A stretch of 64,000 nucleotides of DNA from Spirosoma taeanense (GTDB taxonomy: Bacteria > Bacteroidota > Bacteroidia > Cytophagales > Spirosomataceae), in NCBI RefSeq assembly GCF_013127955.1, contig NZ_CP053435.1:5270001-5334000 (forward strand). The letters are read 5' to 3'. A program made the translations under genes and the position numbers. How positions within the stretch are numbered: the stretch's first letter is position 1; the number at the start of each line of letters is the position of its first letter. A model generated the notes under the pieces. That model was not told the origin of the DNA and ran no database searches. It saw only the letters and a program-made list of their open reading frames with translations. Positions 43,392 through 51,365 of this stretch are shown piece after piece.

Positions 43392-44918
43392 ATGACCTTC
43401 CTAAACACCACGCTTAAATGGCTCCTGCAACGGCGACTACCCCGTATTGAGACCATGATGAAACAACCCGGCGCGGTGCAGCAGAACGTTTTCAATCAAC
43501 TTATCCGAGCCGGCCGCCGAACGGAATGGGGCAAAAAATACGGCTATAAAGACATCCGCACCGTTCAGGATTTTCAGCAGCGGGTACCGATATCGAGCTA
43601 CGAGGATCTGTTTCCGTACATAGAGCGGGTCATGAAAGGCGAAAACAAAGTCCTTTGGCCCTCGCCCGTTCGGTGGTTCTCTAAATCGTCGGGCACGACC
43701 AACGCCCGGAGCAAATACATTCCCGTTACGACCGAGTCGCTCGATGAAAGTCATTTCAAGGGTGGCAAGGACATGATGGCGCTCTATATTGCCAACAACC
43801 CCGACAGCCGGACCTTCGAGGGCAAAGGGCTATCGATTGGTGGCAGCCTGCATTCAAACCCTTATGGTACTAACAGCGCCACTGGCGATGTCTCGGCGGT
43901 TGTTATGAAAAACCTGCCCAGCTGGGCGCAGTTTATTCGCACCCCATCCATTGAGGTAGCCCTCATGGACGAATGGGAATCGAAACTGGAACGTATGGCC
44001 GAGATAACCTCGCAGGAGAACGTTACGAGTTTATTGGGTACACCTACCTGGGGGCTGGTTCTGATTGACAAGATTCTGGCCCGAACGGGTAAAACGAATA
44101 TTCTGGAGGTCTGGCCGAATTTTGAGCTGATGGTTCATGGCGCAGTTAATTTTCAGCCGTATCGTGAGCTGTTTCAGCAGCAGGTTTTTCCGTCAAAAAC
44201 CATCCGGTATCAGGAAGTTTACAATGCTTCAGAAGGTTTCTTTGCCATTCAGGATGACCTCGGCCGCGTCGGTGAGATGCTGCTGATGCTCGACTACGGC
44301 ATTTTTTATGAGTTTGTTCCAATCAACGAAGCCGAAAAGCCGTTTGCCAAAGCGCTGACCATCGAGGAAGTCGAAGTCGATAAAAACTATGCTCTTATCG
44401 TTTCAACCAACGGTGGTCTCTGGCGATACCGGGTTGGCGATACCGTTCGGTTTACGTCGCTCTACCCGCATCGGTTAAAAGTAAGCGGCCGTACTAAGCA
44501 TTATATCAACGCGTTTGGTGAAGAGGTCATCGTTGAAAATGCCGAAGCTGCCATTACAAAAGCCTGCGAAGCAACCGGCGCTGTTCTGGCAGACTATACG
44601 GCGGGCCCGGTTTACATGGGCAACGGTACCAGCGGCTGTCACGAATGGGTAATCGAGTTTACGCAGGAACCCGGTAGTCAGCAGCGATTCAATCAACTTC
44701 TGGACGAAGCGCTCCGGCAGGTCAACTCTGACTATGACGCCAAGCGCTATAACGATATCGTGCTGAAACGTCCTCGGATCCATGTTGTGCCCCGGGGTAC
44801 GTTCTATGCCTGGATGAAGCAGCGGGGTAAGCTGGGAGGGCAGCATAAAGTGCCGCGACTGGCCAATTCACGCGAGTATCTGGATGATATTCTGGGCAGT
44901 TCGCTCCTGATCGGTTAG
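43392..44918 (+). CDS. GH3-family adenylating enzyme
   Basis: Member of the GH3 (auxin-responsive promoter) family of acyl-adenylate-forming enzymes that join a carboxylic acid to an amino group. 508 residues from the ATG at 43392. Motifs: KSSGTTNARSKYIP (about 97-110, the ATP P-loop-like motif), YNASEGFFAIQDD (about 277, adenylate-binding) and WRYRVGDTVRFTS (about 345). Widespread in Bacteroidota, where the natural substrates are not known. A plant-hormone role is not implied. A start at 43335 is rejected, since the family begins at the MTFLNTTLKWLLQRRLP segment. It converges on the flavin reductase gene, sharing 4 bases. Confidence 0.9.
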   Translation: MTFLNTTLKWLLQRRLPRIETMMKQPGAVQQNVFNQLIRAGRRTEWGKKYGYKDIRTVQDFQQRVPISSYEDLFPYIERVMKGENKVLWPSPVRWFSKSSGTTNARSKYIPVTTESLDESHFKGGKDMMALYIANNPDSRTFEGKGLSIGGSLHSNPYGTNSATGDVSAVVMKNLPSWAQFIRTPSIEVALMDEWESKLERMAEITSQENVTSLLGTPTWGLVLIDKILARTGKTNILEVWPNFELMVHGAVNFQPYRELFQQQVFPSKTIRYQEVYNASEGFFAIQDDLGRVGEMLLMLDYGIFYEFVPINEAEKPFAKALTIEEVEVDKNYALIVSTNGGLWRYRVGDTVRFTSLYPHRLKVSGRTKHYINAFGEEVIVENAEAAITKACEATGAVLADYTAGPVYMGNGTSGCHEWVIEFTQEPGSQQRFNQLLDEALRQVNSDYDAKRYNDIVLKRPRIHVVPRGTFYAWMKQRGKLGGQHKVPRLANSREYLDDILGSSLLIG

Positions 44919-45391
44919 CCCCGGATCAGCTTCTTTTCTTTCAGGAACCGATACGTCATTACCTTTTTATCAGGGTGCAGAACCACCTGTTTCTCTACCG
45001 CGCAGATAAACAGTTCATGATCGCCTGCATCGGTGCTGTGCAGCACCCGGCACTGGGCGTAACCGATAGCTTCCGTCAGGTAGGGGCAGCCCCGCGTATC
45101 GAGCGCGTGTGGTAAGTTTCGAAATTTGTCCTTCTGCCGACCGGATTGCTGACCAAGTTTACGGATCAAATGGGTCTGATCCACTCCCAGCAGATTCACG
45201 TTCAGCATACCGCTCTCACGCACCAGTTCAATGGTGTAATCAACTTTAAAGAGAGCCACAGCCAGCACTTTTCCGCCCATTGCCGTTTGCGTAAGCCACG
45301 TAACGATATTCGCATTCCGGCGCTCATCGGCAACGGTCGTTATGCTATGCACATCGTAGTTTTTGTATTTCAGCAGCCGTTTAGGCATCAA
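44915..45391 (-). CDS. Flavin reductase-like (FMN split-barrel) protein
   Basis: Flavin reductase domain protein of 158 residues with the FMN-binding split-barrel fold: NIVTWLTQTAMGGKVLAVAL, VRESGMLNVNLLGVDQTHLI and STDAGDHELFICAVEKQVVL are typical strand segments. It likely uses FMN with NAD(P)H to supply reduced flavin or reduce small substrates. Single gene, divergent from ispH, stop codon overlapping the GH3-like gene. The next codon (45388) is also an ATG, so the start may be one codon later. Confidence 0.82.
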   Translation of the reverse strand: MMPKRLLKYKNYDVHSITTVADERRNANIVTWLTQTAMGGKVLAVALFKVDYTIELVRESGMLNVNLLGVDQTHLIRKLGQQSGRQKDKFRNLPHALDTRGCPYLTEAIGYAQCRVLHSTDAGDHELFICAVEKQVVLHPDKKVMTYRFLKEKKLIRG

Positions 45392-45400
45392 TTCTAACGT

Positions 45401-45408
45401 ACTTTTGT
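45401..45408 (+). promoter_or_regulatory. -7 element of ispH
   Basis: TACTTTTG, an exact consensus match, about 75 bases before the ispH ATG. A TTTA rather than TTTG is seen 16 bases upstream, so the -33 box is poor. Confidence 0.42.
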
Positions 45409-45482
45409 AAAGAACGAAGATTAACCCGACAACGTTAAACTGATATAGCCCTCAGGACCGTATCGGTTTGGTTACCAACTGT

Positions 45483-46712
45483 ATGAAATCTTTCGACATA
45501 CCCGAGCATTACCGCAGCAGCATCATTACCCCTCTGAAGGAATTCCGCCGGAAGCGCGATAAACTGAAGCGTGACTTTACGCCTACGCTGCTCGATTTTG
45601 GCCCGGTCCGGTTTCTGATTGCGCGGCATTTCGGGTTTTGTTACGGCGTCGAAAATGCGGTCGAGATTGCTTATAAAGCGATTGCAGAAAACCCCGGCAA
45701 GCGGATTTTTCTGCTCAGCGAGATGATTCACAACCCCGATGTCAACGGTGATCTGCAGGAGCGGGGCGTACAGTTTCTGATGGATACGCGTGGACGGCAG
45801 CTAATTCCCTGGTCTGAGCTAACGCCGGACGACGTCGTGATAATTCCGGCTTTCGGTACAACGCTTGAAACGCAGCGGCAACTGTCAGCCATTGGTCTGG
45901 ATGTTGAGAAATATGATACGACCTGTCCGTTTGTCGAAAAAGTCTGGAACAAAGCGGGTCAGATTGGGCAGAAATCCTATACGGTCGTTGTTCATGGTAA
46001 GCCCAGCCACGAAGAAACCCGCGCTACGTTCTCGCACAGCAAAGAAGCCGCCCCAACGGTAGTTGTCAAAGACATGGCGCAGGCACAGCGTCTGGCCCAA
46101 TATATTACCGGTGACTTGCCCGATGAAACGTTTTACTCGGAGTTCGCGGGTCAATTTTCCGAGGGATTCGACCCTGCCCGCGATTTGCAGCGTATTGGTG
46201 TCGTCAACCAGACGACCATGCTGGCCTCCGACACGCAGGGCATCGCCGATTATCTAAAGCAGGTGATGATCCAGAAATATGACCTGCAGCCCGAACAGGT
46301 TGATTCACACTTTGCCAATACCCGCGATACGCTCTGCTACGCCACCAACGACAATCAGGACGCGACCTACGCTCTTCTAACCTACCCGGCTGATTTTGCC
46401 GTCGTAGCCGGGGGCTATAATTCGTCCAATACCTCGCATATTGTCGAATTATGTGAAGAGAAGCTACCGACGTATTTCATTGAGTCGGAACAGAAAATCC
46501 TCTCAGATAAATTGATACGGCATTTTGACGGTCATACGAAGCAGGAAATTGTAACTGAACAGTTCATTCCCAACAACCGCCCCGTTACGGTACTGCTGAC
46601 CTGTGGAGCTTCCTGCCCCGATGCGGTTGTTGAAGGTATCCTGCTCAGACTCGTCAGTTTTTTTCCCGACGCCCGTTCGCTGGAGGACGTTATGAACGAA
46701 GTCACTGCTTAA
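45483..46712 (+). CDS. ispH: 4-hydroxy-3-methylbut-2-enyl diphosphate reductase
   Basis: Last enzyme of the MEP isoprenoid pathway. It reduces HMBPP to IPP and DMAPP with a 4Fe-4S cluster. 409 residues from the ATG at 45483; the family is about 310 in E. coli, but the longer form with an N-terminal extension of about 40 residues is usual in this lineage. Cluster Cys residues lie in HFGFCYGVENAV (Cys53), YDTTCPFVEKVW (about 148) and LLTCGASCPDAVVEG (about 373-377). VHGKPSHEET and NQTTMLASDTQ are also conserved. Its stop shares 4 bases (TTAA) with the stop of the convergent GHL10 gene. Confidence 0.95.
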   Translation: MKSFDIPEHYRSSIITPLKEFRRKRDKLKRDFTPTLLDFGPVRFLIARHFGFCYGVENAVEIAYKAIAENPGKRIFLLSEMIHNPDVNGDLQERGVQFLMDTRGRQLIPWSELTPDDVVIIPAFGTTLETQRQLSAIGLDVEKYDTTCPFVEKVWNKAGQIGQKSYTVVVHGKPSHEETRATFSHSKEAAPTVVVKDMAQAQRLAQYITGDLPDETFYSEFAGQFSEGFDPARDLQRIGVVNQTTMLASDTQGIADYLKQVMIQKYDLQPEQVDSHFANTRDTLCYATNDNQDATYALLTYPADFAVVAGGYNSSNTSHIVELCEEKLPTYFIESEQKILSDKLIRHFDGHTKQEIVTEQFIPNNRPVTVLLTCGASCPDAVVEGILLRLVSFFPDARSLEDVMNEVTA

Positions 46713-48421
46713 CGAACCTGAATAGCGACTTCCCGGCTTTCGTTGTTCAGTCGGTCAACGGCCGTTACCACATACGTATATTTCTTTGTAGGGGCGGCCG
46801 TTTTGTCCACAAAACGTGTGGCCGATTCGCCAAAGCACCGACCAACAATGCAGCGGGGATCATCCAGCCGGAACCGGGTCCGTTTTCCTTCAAAGCGGTA
46901 AACTAAGTAACAGTTCGCCCCGTCGCCATCCATCGCTTCGCTGGGTTGCTGCCAGAAGAGTTCAATACCTTCGGCGGTATCGGCGGCTTTCAGATCGCGC
47001 GGGGGAAGGGGTGGAATACTGTCCAGCCACGGCATAGTGGGCAGCAAAGCCGGATACCGGTAAAAATTCAGCTGCAGCGAATCGCGGATCGCCAGCGGAT
47101 TAGTCTGTAACGATTTGGCGCTGAAAAACACACTTCCCTGCACGGCCCGCTGCTGCCGATTAAAGCGCATCTGATTCGGAAATTCCGTAGCGCGCCACCA
47201 GCCCGGATCCCGTTCAGAGCCGCGCCCAACTCGATACGCCCCGTGACCAATATACAAATGGCACTTTCCGGAGTTGCGTGACCACCACTCAACCAGCGCC
47301 TTATAGGGAACCCGGCCAAATTCGGAACTCCAGTAAATCTGCGGTACAATATAATCAATCAGCCCATCGCGCACCCATTTACGCGTATCGGCATACACAT
47401 CGTAATAGGACTGACCGCCGTTGGTTGCTGACCCTTCGGGATCGTTACTCTGATTCTTCCAGACCCCAAAAGGACTGATGCCAAACTTAACCCAGGGTTT
47501 ATTCGCCCGGATGGAATCGCGCAATTCAACGATCAGCTTATTGACATTCTCGCGTCGCCAGTCGGCTTTTTTCATGCCATTAGCATAAGCCAGATACGTA
47601 CTATCGTCGCGTAGAACCTGACCGGGTTCGGCATAGGGATAGAAATAATCGTCGAAGTGAATGCCATCTACATCATACTCCCGCACAACATTTGCGACAA
47701 TACTAGCGATATAGGACCGAACCTCCGGAAGGCCCAGGTTAAACAGTTTTTTACCGCCGTAATCCAGCATCCAACCCGGCTTTCGGTAAACGATATTGGT
47801 CGGTGCTACGCTGGCCGTCCGGCTATAGGTGGCCCGATCAAGGTTAAACCAGGCATGAAATTCCAGCCCGCGCTGGTGCGCCTGTTCAATCATAAACTCC
47901 AGCGGATCGTAGAATGGCTCGGGCGCCAGACCTTGCTGCCCGGTCAGCCACTCCGACCAGGGTTCCGAACTTTTGGCATAAAAGGCATCGGCCGCTGAGC
48001 GCACTTGTACAACCACAGCGTTGAGCCCCATCTGCTGATGCTGATCAAACATGGCAACAATCTCGCGCTGCTGGTCAGTAATGGGCAGCCCTTTCCGGCT
48101 TGGCCAGTCGATGTTATCCACAGTCGCAATCCAAACTGCCCGAAATTCCCGCTTAGGCGGTACAGTCCCTGGCTCGACGAGCATTTGGTCAACCAGTTCG
48201 TCGGCGCTACCGGTATCAGTAGGGGCAACAACCACCGTTGGCCCCGATGCGACAGGCTTAGGCGGAGCAGGCTTGGCAGCAACCGGCTTTGGAGCGGGTC
48301 GGGTAGCGGCCGGGCGTGCCGGGGAAATCGGAGGTCTTTTAACCGCCACGGGTTTTGCCCGGCGGCAGCCATCAACAATCAACAGGCTTAACAACAGGAA
48401 AAGAAAAGAAATTGAGCGCAT
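46709..48421 (-). CDS. GHL10-family (DUF187/YddW-like) lipoprotein
   Basis: Glycosyl-hydrolase-like TIM-barrel lipoprotein. 570 residues from the ATG at 48421, which gives signal MRSISFLFLLLSLLIVDGC (lipobox VDGC); an ATG at 48445 falls inside a -7 box and is rejected. A Pro/Ala/Lys-rich linker (20-75) precedes the GHL10 domain (about 90-430): REFRAVWIATVDNIDWPSR, GLNAVVVQVRSAADAFY, DGIHFDDYFYPYAEPG and YIVPQIYWSSEFGRVPYKAL. A fibronectin-type-III-like C-terminus follows (about 470-570). YddW-like proteins may cut denuded glycan or peptidoglycan, which is inference here. Confidence 0.87.
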   Translation of the reverse strand: MRSISFLFLLLSLLIVDGCRRAKPVAVKRPPISPARPAATRPAPKPVAAKPAPPKPVASGPTVVVAPTDTGSADELVDQMLVEPGTVPPKREFRAVWIATVDNIDWPSRKGLPITDQQREIVAMFDQHQQMGLNAVVVQVRSAADAFYAKSSEPWSEWLTGQQGLAPEPFYDPLEFMIEQAHQRGLEFHAWFNLDRATYSRTASVAPTNIVYRKPGWMLDYGGKKLFNLGLPEVRSYIASIVANVVREYDVDGIHFDDYFYPYAEPGQVLRDDSTYLAYANGMKKADWRRENVNKLIVELRDSIRANKPWVKFGISPFGVWKNQSNDPEGSATNGGQSYYDVYADTRKWVRDGLIDYIVPQIYWSSEFGRVPYKALVEWWSRNSGKCHLYIGHGAYRVGRGSERDPGWWRATEFPNQMRFNRQQRAVQGSVFFSAKSLQTNPLAIRDSLQLNFYRYPALLPTMPWLDSIPPLPPRDLKAADTAEGIELFWQQPSEAMDGDGANCYLVYRFEGKRTRFRLDDPRCIVGRCFGESATRFVDKTAAPTKKYTYVVTAVDRLNNESREVAIQVR

Positions 48422-48442
48422 CGGCGGGAACGGGTTAATTGC

Positions 48443-48450
48443 CAAAAATA
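48443..48450 (-). promoter_or_regulatory. -7 element of the GHL10 gene
   Basis: Minus strand TATTTTTG, consensus match, 22-29 bases before the chosen ATG at 48421. -33 box not convincing. Confidence 0.35.
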
Positions 48451-48476
48451 ACGACAGTCGACCAGACCTATGTTGT

Positions 48477-48635
48477 TTATGATATCGTTTTTTGTCGTTT
48501 GCTCATCGTTCGGCAGCCATCACTGCAAAAGACCACATTTGCCCAATCGCGTTCCCATTTCTTGCGCCACGTAAATGGCCGGTTACAGACCGGACATGTT
48601 TTTGTTGGTAAATCTGCCTTCTTGCGCATCCTCAT
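48477..48635 (-). CDS. DUF2256 zinc-ribbon-like small protein
   Basis: 52-residue DUF2256 protein. Core: [19 protein letters not shown] followed by FCSDGCR, giving a CxxC...CxxxC pattern likely to bind zinc. Function unknown. The start at 48635 (ATG AGG ATG CGC) is chosen because family members begin just before the first Cys; an ATG at 48737 would add 34 unrelated residues and cross an inverted repeat. An AAGGA lies 8 bases before this ATG. Confidence 0.8.
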   Translation of the reverse strand: MRMRKKADLPTKTCPVCNRPFTWRKKWERDWANVVFCSDGCRTMSKRQKTIS

Positions 48636-48659
48636 TATTTTATCCTTTTCAGAAAATCG

Positions 48660-48694
48660 GTACGCTAAACGACGTGATTCGGGGTTTAGCGTAC
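48660..48694. repeat. 11-bp inverted repeat upstream of the DUF2256 gene
   Basis: GTACGCTAAAC (48660-48670) and GTTTAGCGTAC (48684-48694) are perfect arms with a 13-base loop, 25 bases before the start of the DUF2256 gene. It could be a regulator site or a leader hairpin. A half-site-like GCGTAC recurs at 48751-48756. Confidence 0.5.
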
Positions 48695-48864
48695 GCAGGT
48701 CATCAGTTATGGCTATATAAAAGAAATGCAATCTCAAAAACCTTAATTTGGCGTACGGTGTATTTCCTTTAATTTTGTGCCGCTGAAAGCCAGAATGAGC
48801 GACAATTGTTTCGCATATTGCAAAAAACCAATATCTTTTAAGATATTTTTAATTTTAAAGGTCG

Positions 48865-48872
48865 TAGTTTTG
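48865..48872 (+). promoter_or_regulatory. -7 element of the Lrp/AsnC gene
   Basis: TAGTTTTG, consensus match, 40 bases before the ATG. A second match, TAATTTTG at 48770-48777, could drive a longer transcript. Confidence 0.42.
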
Positions 48873-48911
48873 CATCATTCTGCAACCACGTTTCAATAGA
48901 CCGCTTCGTTT

Positions 48912-49382
48912 ATGTCGAGCCAAAAATTAGATCAGATAGATCGCAACGTACTAGAAATTTTACAAGCCAACGCTAAAATCACCAACGCTCAGCTTTCCAA
49001 AGAAATTGGCCTCTCACCCGCCCCGACTCTGGAGCGCGTTAAAAAGCTTGAAACTTCGGGAATCATTCAGAGCTACCATGCTCAGCTAAATCGCGAGAAA
49101 GTTGGTCTGGGTGTTACAACCTTTGTTATGGTTACGCTGGTTGGGCACAAAAAAGAAACCACTATGTCGTTTGTGGACAAGGCCAATAAAATCCCCGAAA
49201 TCATCGAATGTCATCACATCACGGGCTCGGGCGATTTTCTGCTGAAAGTGATTTCGAAAGACATCTCTACGTATCAGGCGCTGATGCTTGATGTGATCAA
49301 CGAGATCAACGAAGTTGCCAGCACTCAGACCATGGTTATTATGTCGACATTTAAGGAAAGCAAAGTGCTGCCTATCCCTTAA
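48912..49382 (+). CDS. Lrp/AsnC-family transcriptional regulator
   Basis: Feast-or-famine regulator, 156 residues. N-terminal helix-turn-helix (about 5-60): LDQIDRNVLEILQANAKIT and NAQLSKEIGLSPAPTLERVK. Linker, then the ligand-binding RAM/AsnC domain (about 70-145) with HHITGSGDFLLKVISKDIST. Such proteins usually form octamers and respond to amino acids. It stands alone, upstream of a shared terminator. Target genes cannot be inferred from the window. Confidence 0.95.
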   Translation: MSSQKLDQIDRNVLEILQANAKITNAQLSKEIGLSPAPTLERVKKLETSGIIQSYHAQLNREKVGLGVTTFVMVTLVGHKKETTMSFVDKANKIPEIIECHHITGSGDFLLKVISKDISTYQALMLDVINEINEVASTQTMVIMSTFKESKVLPIP

Positions 49383-49401
49383 TAATCGGTTTTCAAGTCA
49401 T

Positions 49402-49442
49402 AAAATAAGGCGGGAACTTGACCTGAGTTCCCGCCTTATTTT
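49402..49442. terminator. Bidirectional intrinsic terminator
   Basis: Perfect 17-bp arms (49402-49418 and 49426-49442), 7-base loop, A-tract before and T-tract after, between the convergent Lrp/AsnC and TPR genes. Confidence 0.88.
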
Positions 49443-49443
49443 T

Positions 49444-50661
49444 TTAATCTCTACGTTTCCGGCGTTCGTTTCTTCTCGCCTTCTTAATCTCATCCAGCAC
49501 CTTTTTTGCTTCTTTATATTGGCTGGATTTATGCTCGGCCTTGTCAATTACTTCATTCAAATACGCCTGGGCCTGATCATAGTTTTTTTCATCTGTTGCA
49601 ATCTTACCTAGCCCCAGAACCGATGCCCAGTAATAGCCTGCATTCGTAGAATTGGTTTGTTTAGCAAACTCAACCGACTGCTGGTAATACTTTTTGGCTT
49701 CCGGCAGGTTTTTATAAAACAGGTGGTTAACATACGCCAGAATGTAGGCCGCTGTTCGCCCGCTTACGGCCTCATAGCCTGACTGACTCCGCGCAATCTT
49801 CGCCAGAATATCTTTGGAGATTCGTTCGGCCTCCACAAGCCGCCCCTGCACAAACGCTGACCGGGCATAATACCGCTCAAAGAACGGATTATCCGGATAC
49901 TGCTCGGTCATGTATTTAGCCATCTCGTACGCTTTATCGTACTGGTTTTCCATGCTATAAATCTGAAGCAGGAAGTATCGGGCCTCCACACGCGTATAGA
50001 AAGCCGTATTTGCTGTTTTCTCCAGTTGTTTAATACCGCTTTGTTTATTCCCCTTCGGAAAGAACATCAGAATCGGCTTCAGCAGCGGATAATTTTCCGG
50101 GATCCATTGGGCATAATAATTATACATTCCATCGCCAAACAACAGCTCCGGGCTGAAGTCAGCATTTCCCTTGCACTTATCAAAATATTTCAGAGCGCTC
50201 TTTCCCGCCAGGGTTGCTTTTGCCCACTTTTTTCGCTCGGAATAAAGACGACCTTTAAACGCATAGGCAGCCGCCAGGAAAAATGCTGGTTCGAGTTTAT
50301 TCTCGCTCTCATCGTAAAGCTTTTCGGCCAATGCAATGGTCGAATCCATATACATCAGGCACTTGTCGTCGTAATCCGTTACGTCAGTGTTGGGCACAAT
50401 CTTCCACCACTCGGCCAGCCCCATCATGAAATACGGCATGGGATGCTTTGGGTAGCGCAAGCGTAGCCACCGGAATTCCTTATCTGCCTCGTAGAACTTG
50501 TAATTGTACATCTGATTGATAGCCTCTGCCGACTCAATCTGCACGCCGGGGTGCTTAAGCAGACCATCATACTTTTTGTCAAAGGCCGACGGGTCATAGA
50601 GTTGGGCCTGAGCCAATACTGCCAGACCAATCAGCCATACCGTCAACACTAATTTCTTCAT
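49444..50661 (-). CDS. Exported TPR-repeat protein
   Basis: 405 residues, signal peptide MKKLVLTVWLIGLAVLAQAQ. The mature part is all-helical with TPR-like repeats, for example YNYKFYEADKEFRWLRLRYP, YDKAYEMAKYMTEQYPDNPF, FVQGRLVEAERISKDILAK and YDQAQAYLNEVIDKAEH. The C-terminus is strongly basic (RRNERRKRRD). Probably periplasmic or outer-membrane-associated, acting in protein-protein contact. No specific partner can be named. It is convergent with the Lrp/AsnC gene, sharing its terminator. Confidence 0.82.
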   Translation of the reverse strand: MKKLVLTVWLIGLAVLAQAQLYDPSAFDKKYDGLLKHPGVQIESAEAINQMYNYKFYEADKEFRWLRLRYPKHPMPYFMMGLAEWWKIVPNTDVTDYDDKCLMYMDSTIALAEKLYDESENKLEPAFFLAAAYAFKGRLYSERKKWAKATLAGKSALKYFDKCKGNADFSPELLFGDGMYNYYAQWIPENYPLLKPILMFFPKGNKQSGIKQLEKTANTAFYTRVEARYFLLQIYSMENQYDKAYEMAKYMTEQYPDNPFFERYYARSAFVQGRLVEAERISKDILAKIARSQSGYEAVSGRTAAYILAYVNHLFYKNLPEAKKYYQQSVEFAKQTNSTNAGYYWASVLGLGKIATDEKNYDQAQAYLNEVIDKAEHKSSQYKEAKKVLDEIKKARRNERRKRRD

Positions 50662-50777
50662 TCGCTATATGCTGGTTTTTAGTGAGTAACGCGACCAGAT
50701 AGAACCAATCAGGCACGTTGTATAACAAACGCAAATGAGCTAAAGTCCGTTTGCGTCTGCTTATTTTTCGGCAAAAT

Positions 50778-50810
50778 TTTGTCCGCTACCCTACCCTGAT
50801 TGTACCTTTG
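50778..50810 (+). promoter_or_regulatory. Promoter of the phosphoribosyltransferase gene
   Basis: TTTG (50778-50781), 21 bases, TACCTTTG (50803-50810): complete Bacteroidota consensus. Start near 50817, so translation from the ATG at 50829 is favoured over the upstream in-frame start at 50751. Confidence 0.7.
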
Positions 50811-50828
50811 ACCTTCGCCGACGCGCAT

Positions 50829-51356
50829 ATGCTAACGATTAAAGATAAAACGTTTGTTTCGTTTATAACTGCCGATGCCATTCAGGCGCGGATTCAGTCA
50901 CTGGCCGAACAGATAAACCAGGATTATGCCAACAAACAGCCGTTGATCGTGGTGGTACTGAACGGAGCGTTCATGTTCGCGGCCGATCTGATGAAGCACC
51001 TGACGATTCCATGCGAGATTACGTTCATCCGGGTTGCCTCCTATACCGCCACCGAATCGACCGGCCAGTTAAAGCAGATTCTGGGGCTGCATCAATCGAT
51101 AGAAGGTCGAGATCTGATCGTTGTTGAGGACATTGTTGACACAGGTCTGACGATTGGAGAAGTCTGTAACCAACTCCAGATTAGTAGCCCAGCATCAATC
51201 GCGGTGGCAACTCTGCTCTTTAAACCAGCCGCCCTAAAAAAACCGATTGACCTACAGTACGTAGGCTTTAAGATTGAAAACCGGTTTGTGCTAGGTTATG
51301 GTCTCGATTATGACGGTTTTGGCCGGAATACTAAAGACATTCTGGTGCTGCAATAA
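50829..51356 (+). CDS. hpt: Hypoxanthine phosphoribosyltransferase
   Basis: Purine salvage enzyme joining hypoxanthine or guanine to PRPP. 175 residues from the ATG at 50829. The PRPP motif VVEDIVDTGLTIGEV is at about 97-111. Also visible are LIVVVLNGAFMFAADLMKHL (about 38-57) and the C-terminal FVLGYGLDYDGFGRN (base and metal binding). The start is set by the promoter just upstream. Convergent with nuoD, 9 bases between stops. Confidence 0.93.
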   Translation: MLTIKDKTFVSFITADAIQARIQSLAEQINQDYANKQPLIVVVLNGAFMFAADLMKHLTIPCEITFIRVASYTATESTGQLKQILGLHQSIEGRDLIVVEDIVDTGLTIGEVCNQLQISSPASIAVATLLFKPAALKKPIDLQYVGFKIENRFVLGYGLDYDGFGRNTKDILVLQ

Positions 51357-51365
51357 GCCGGTCGC

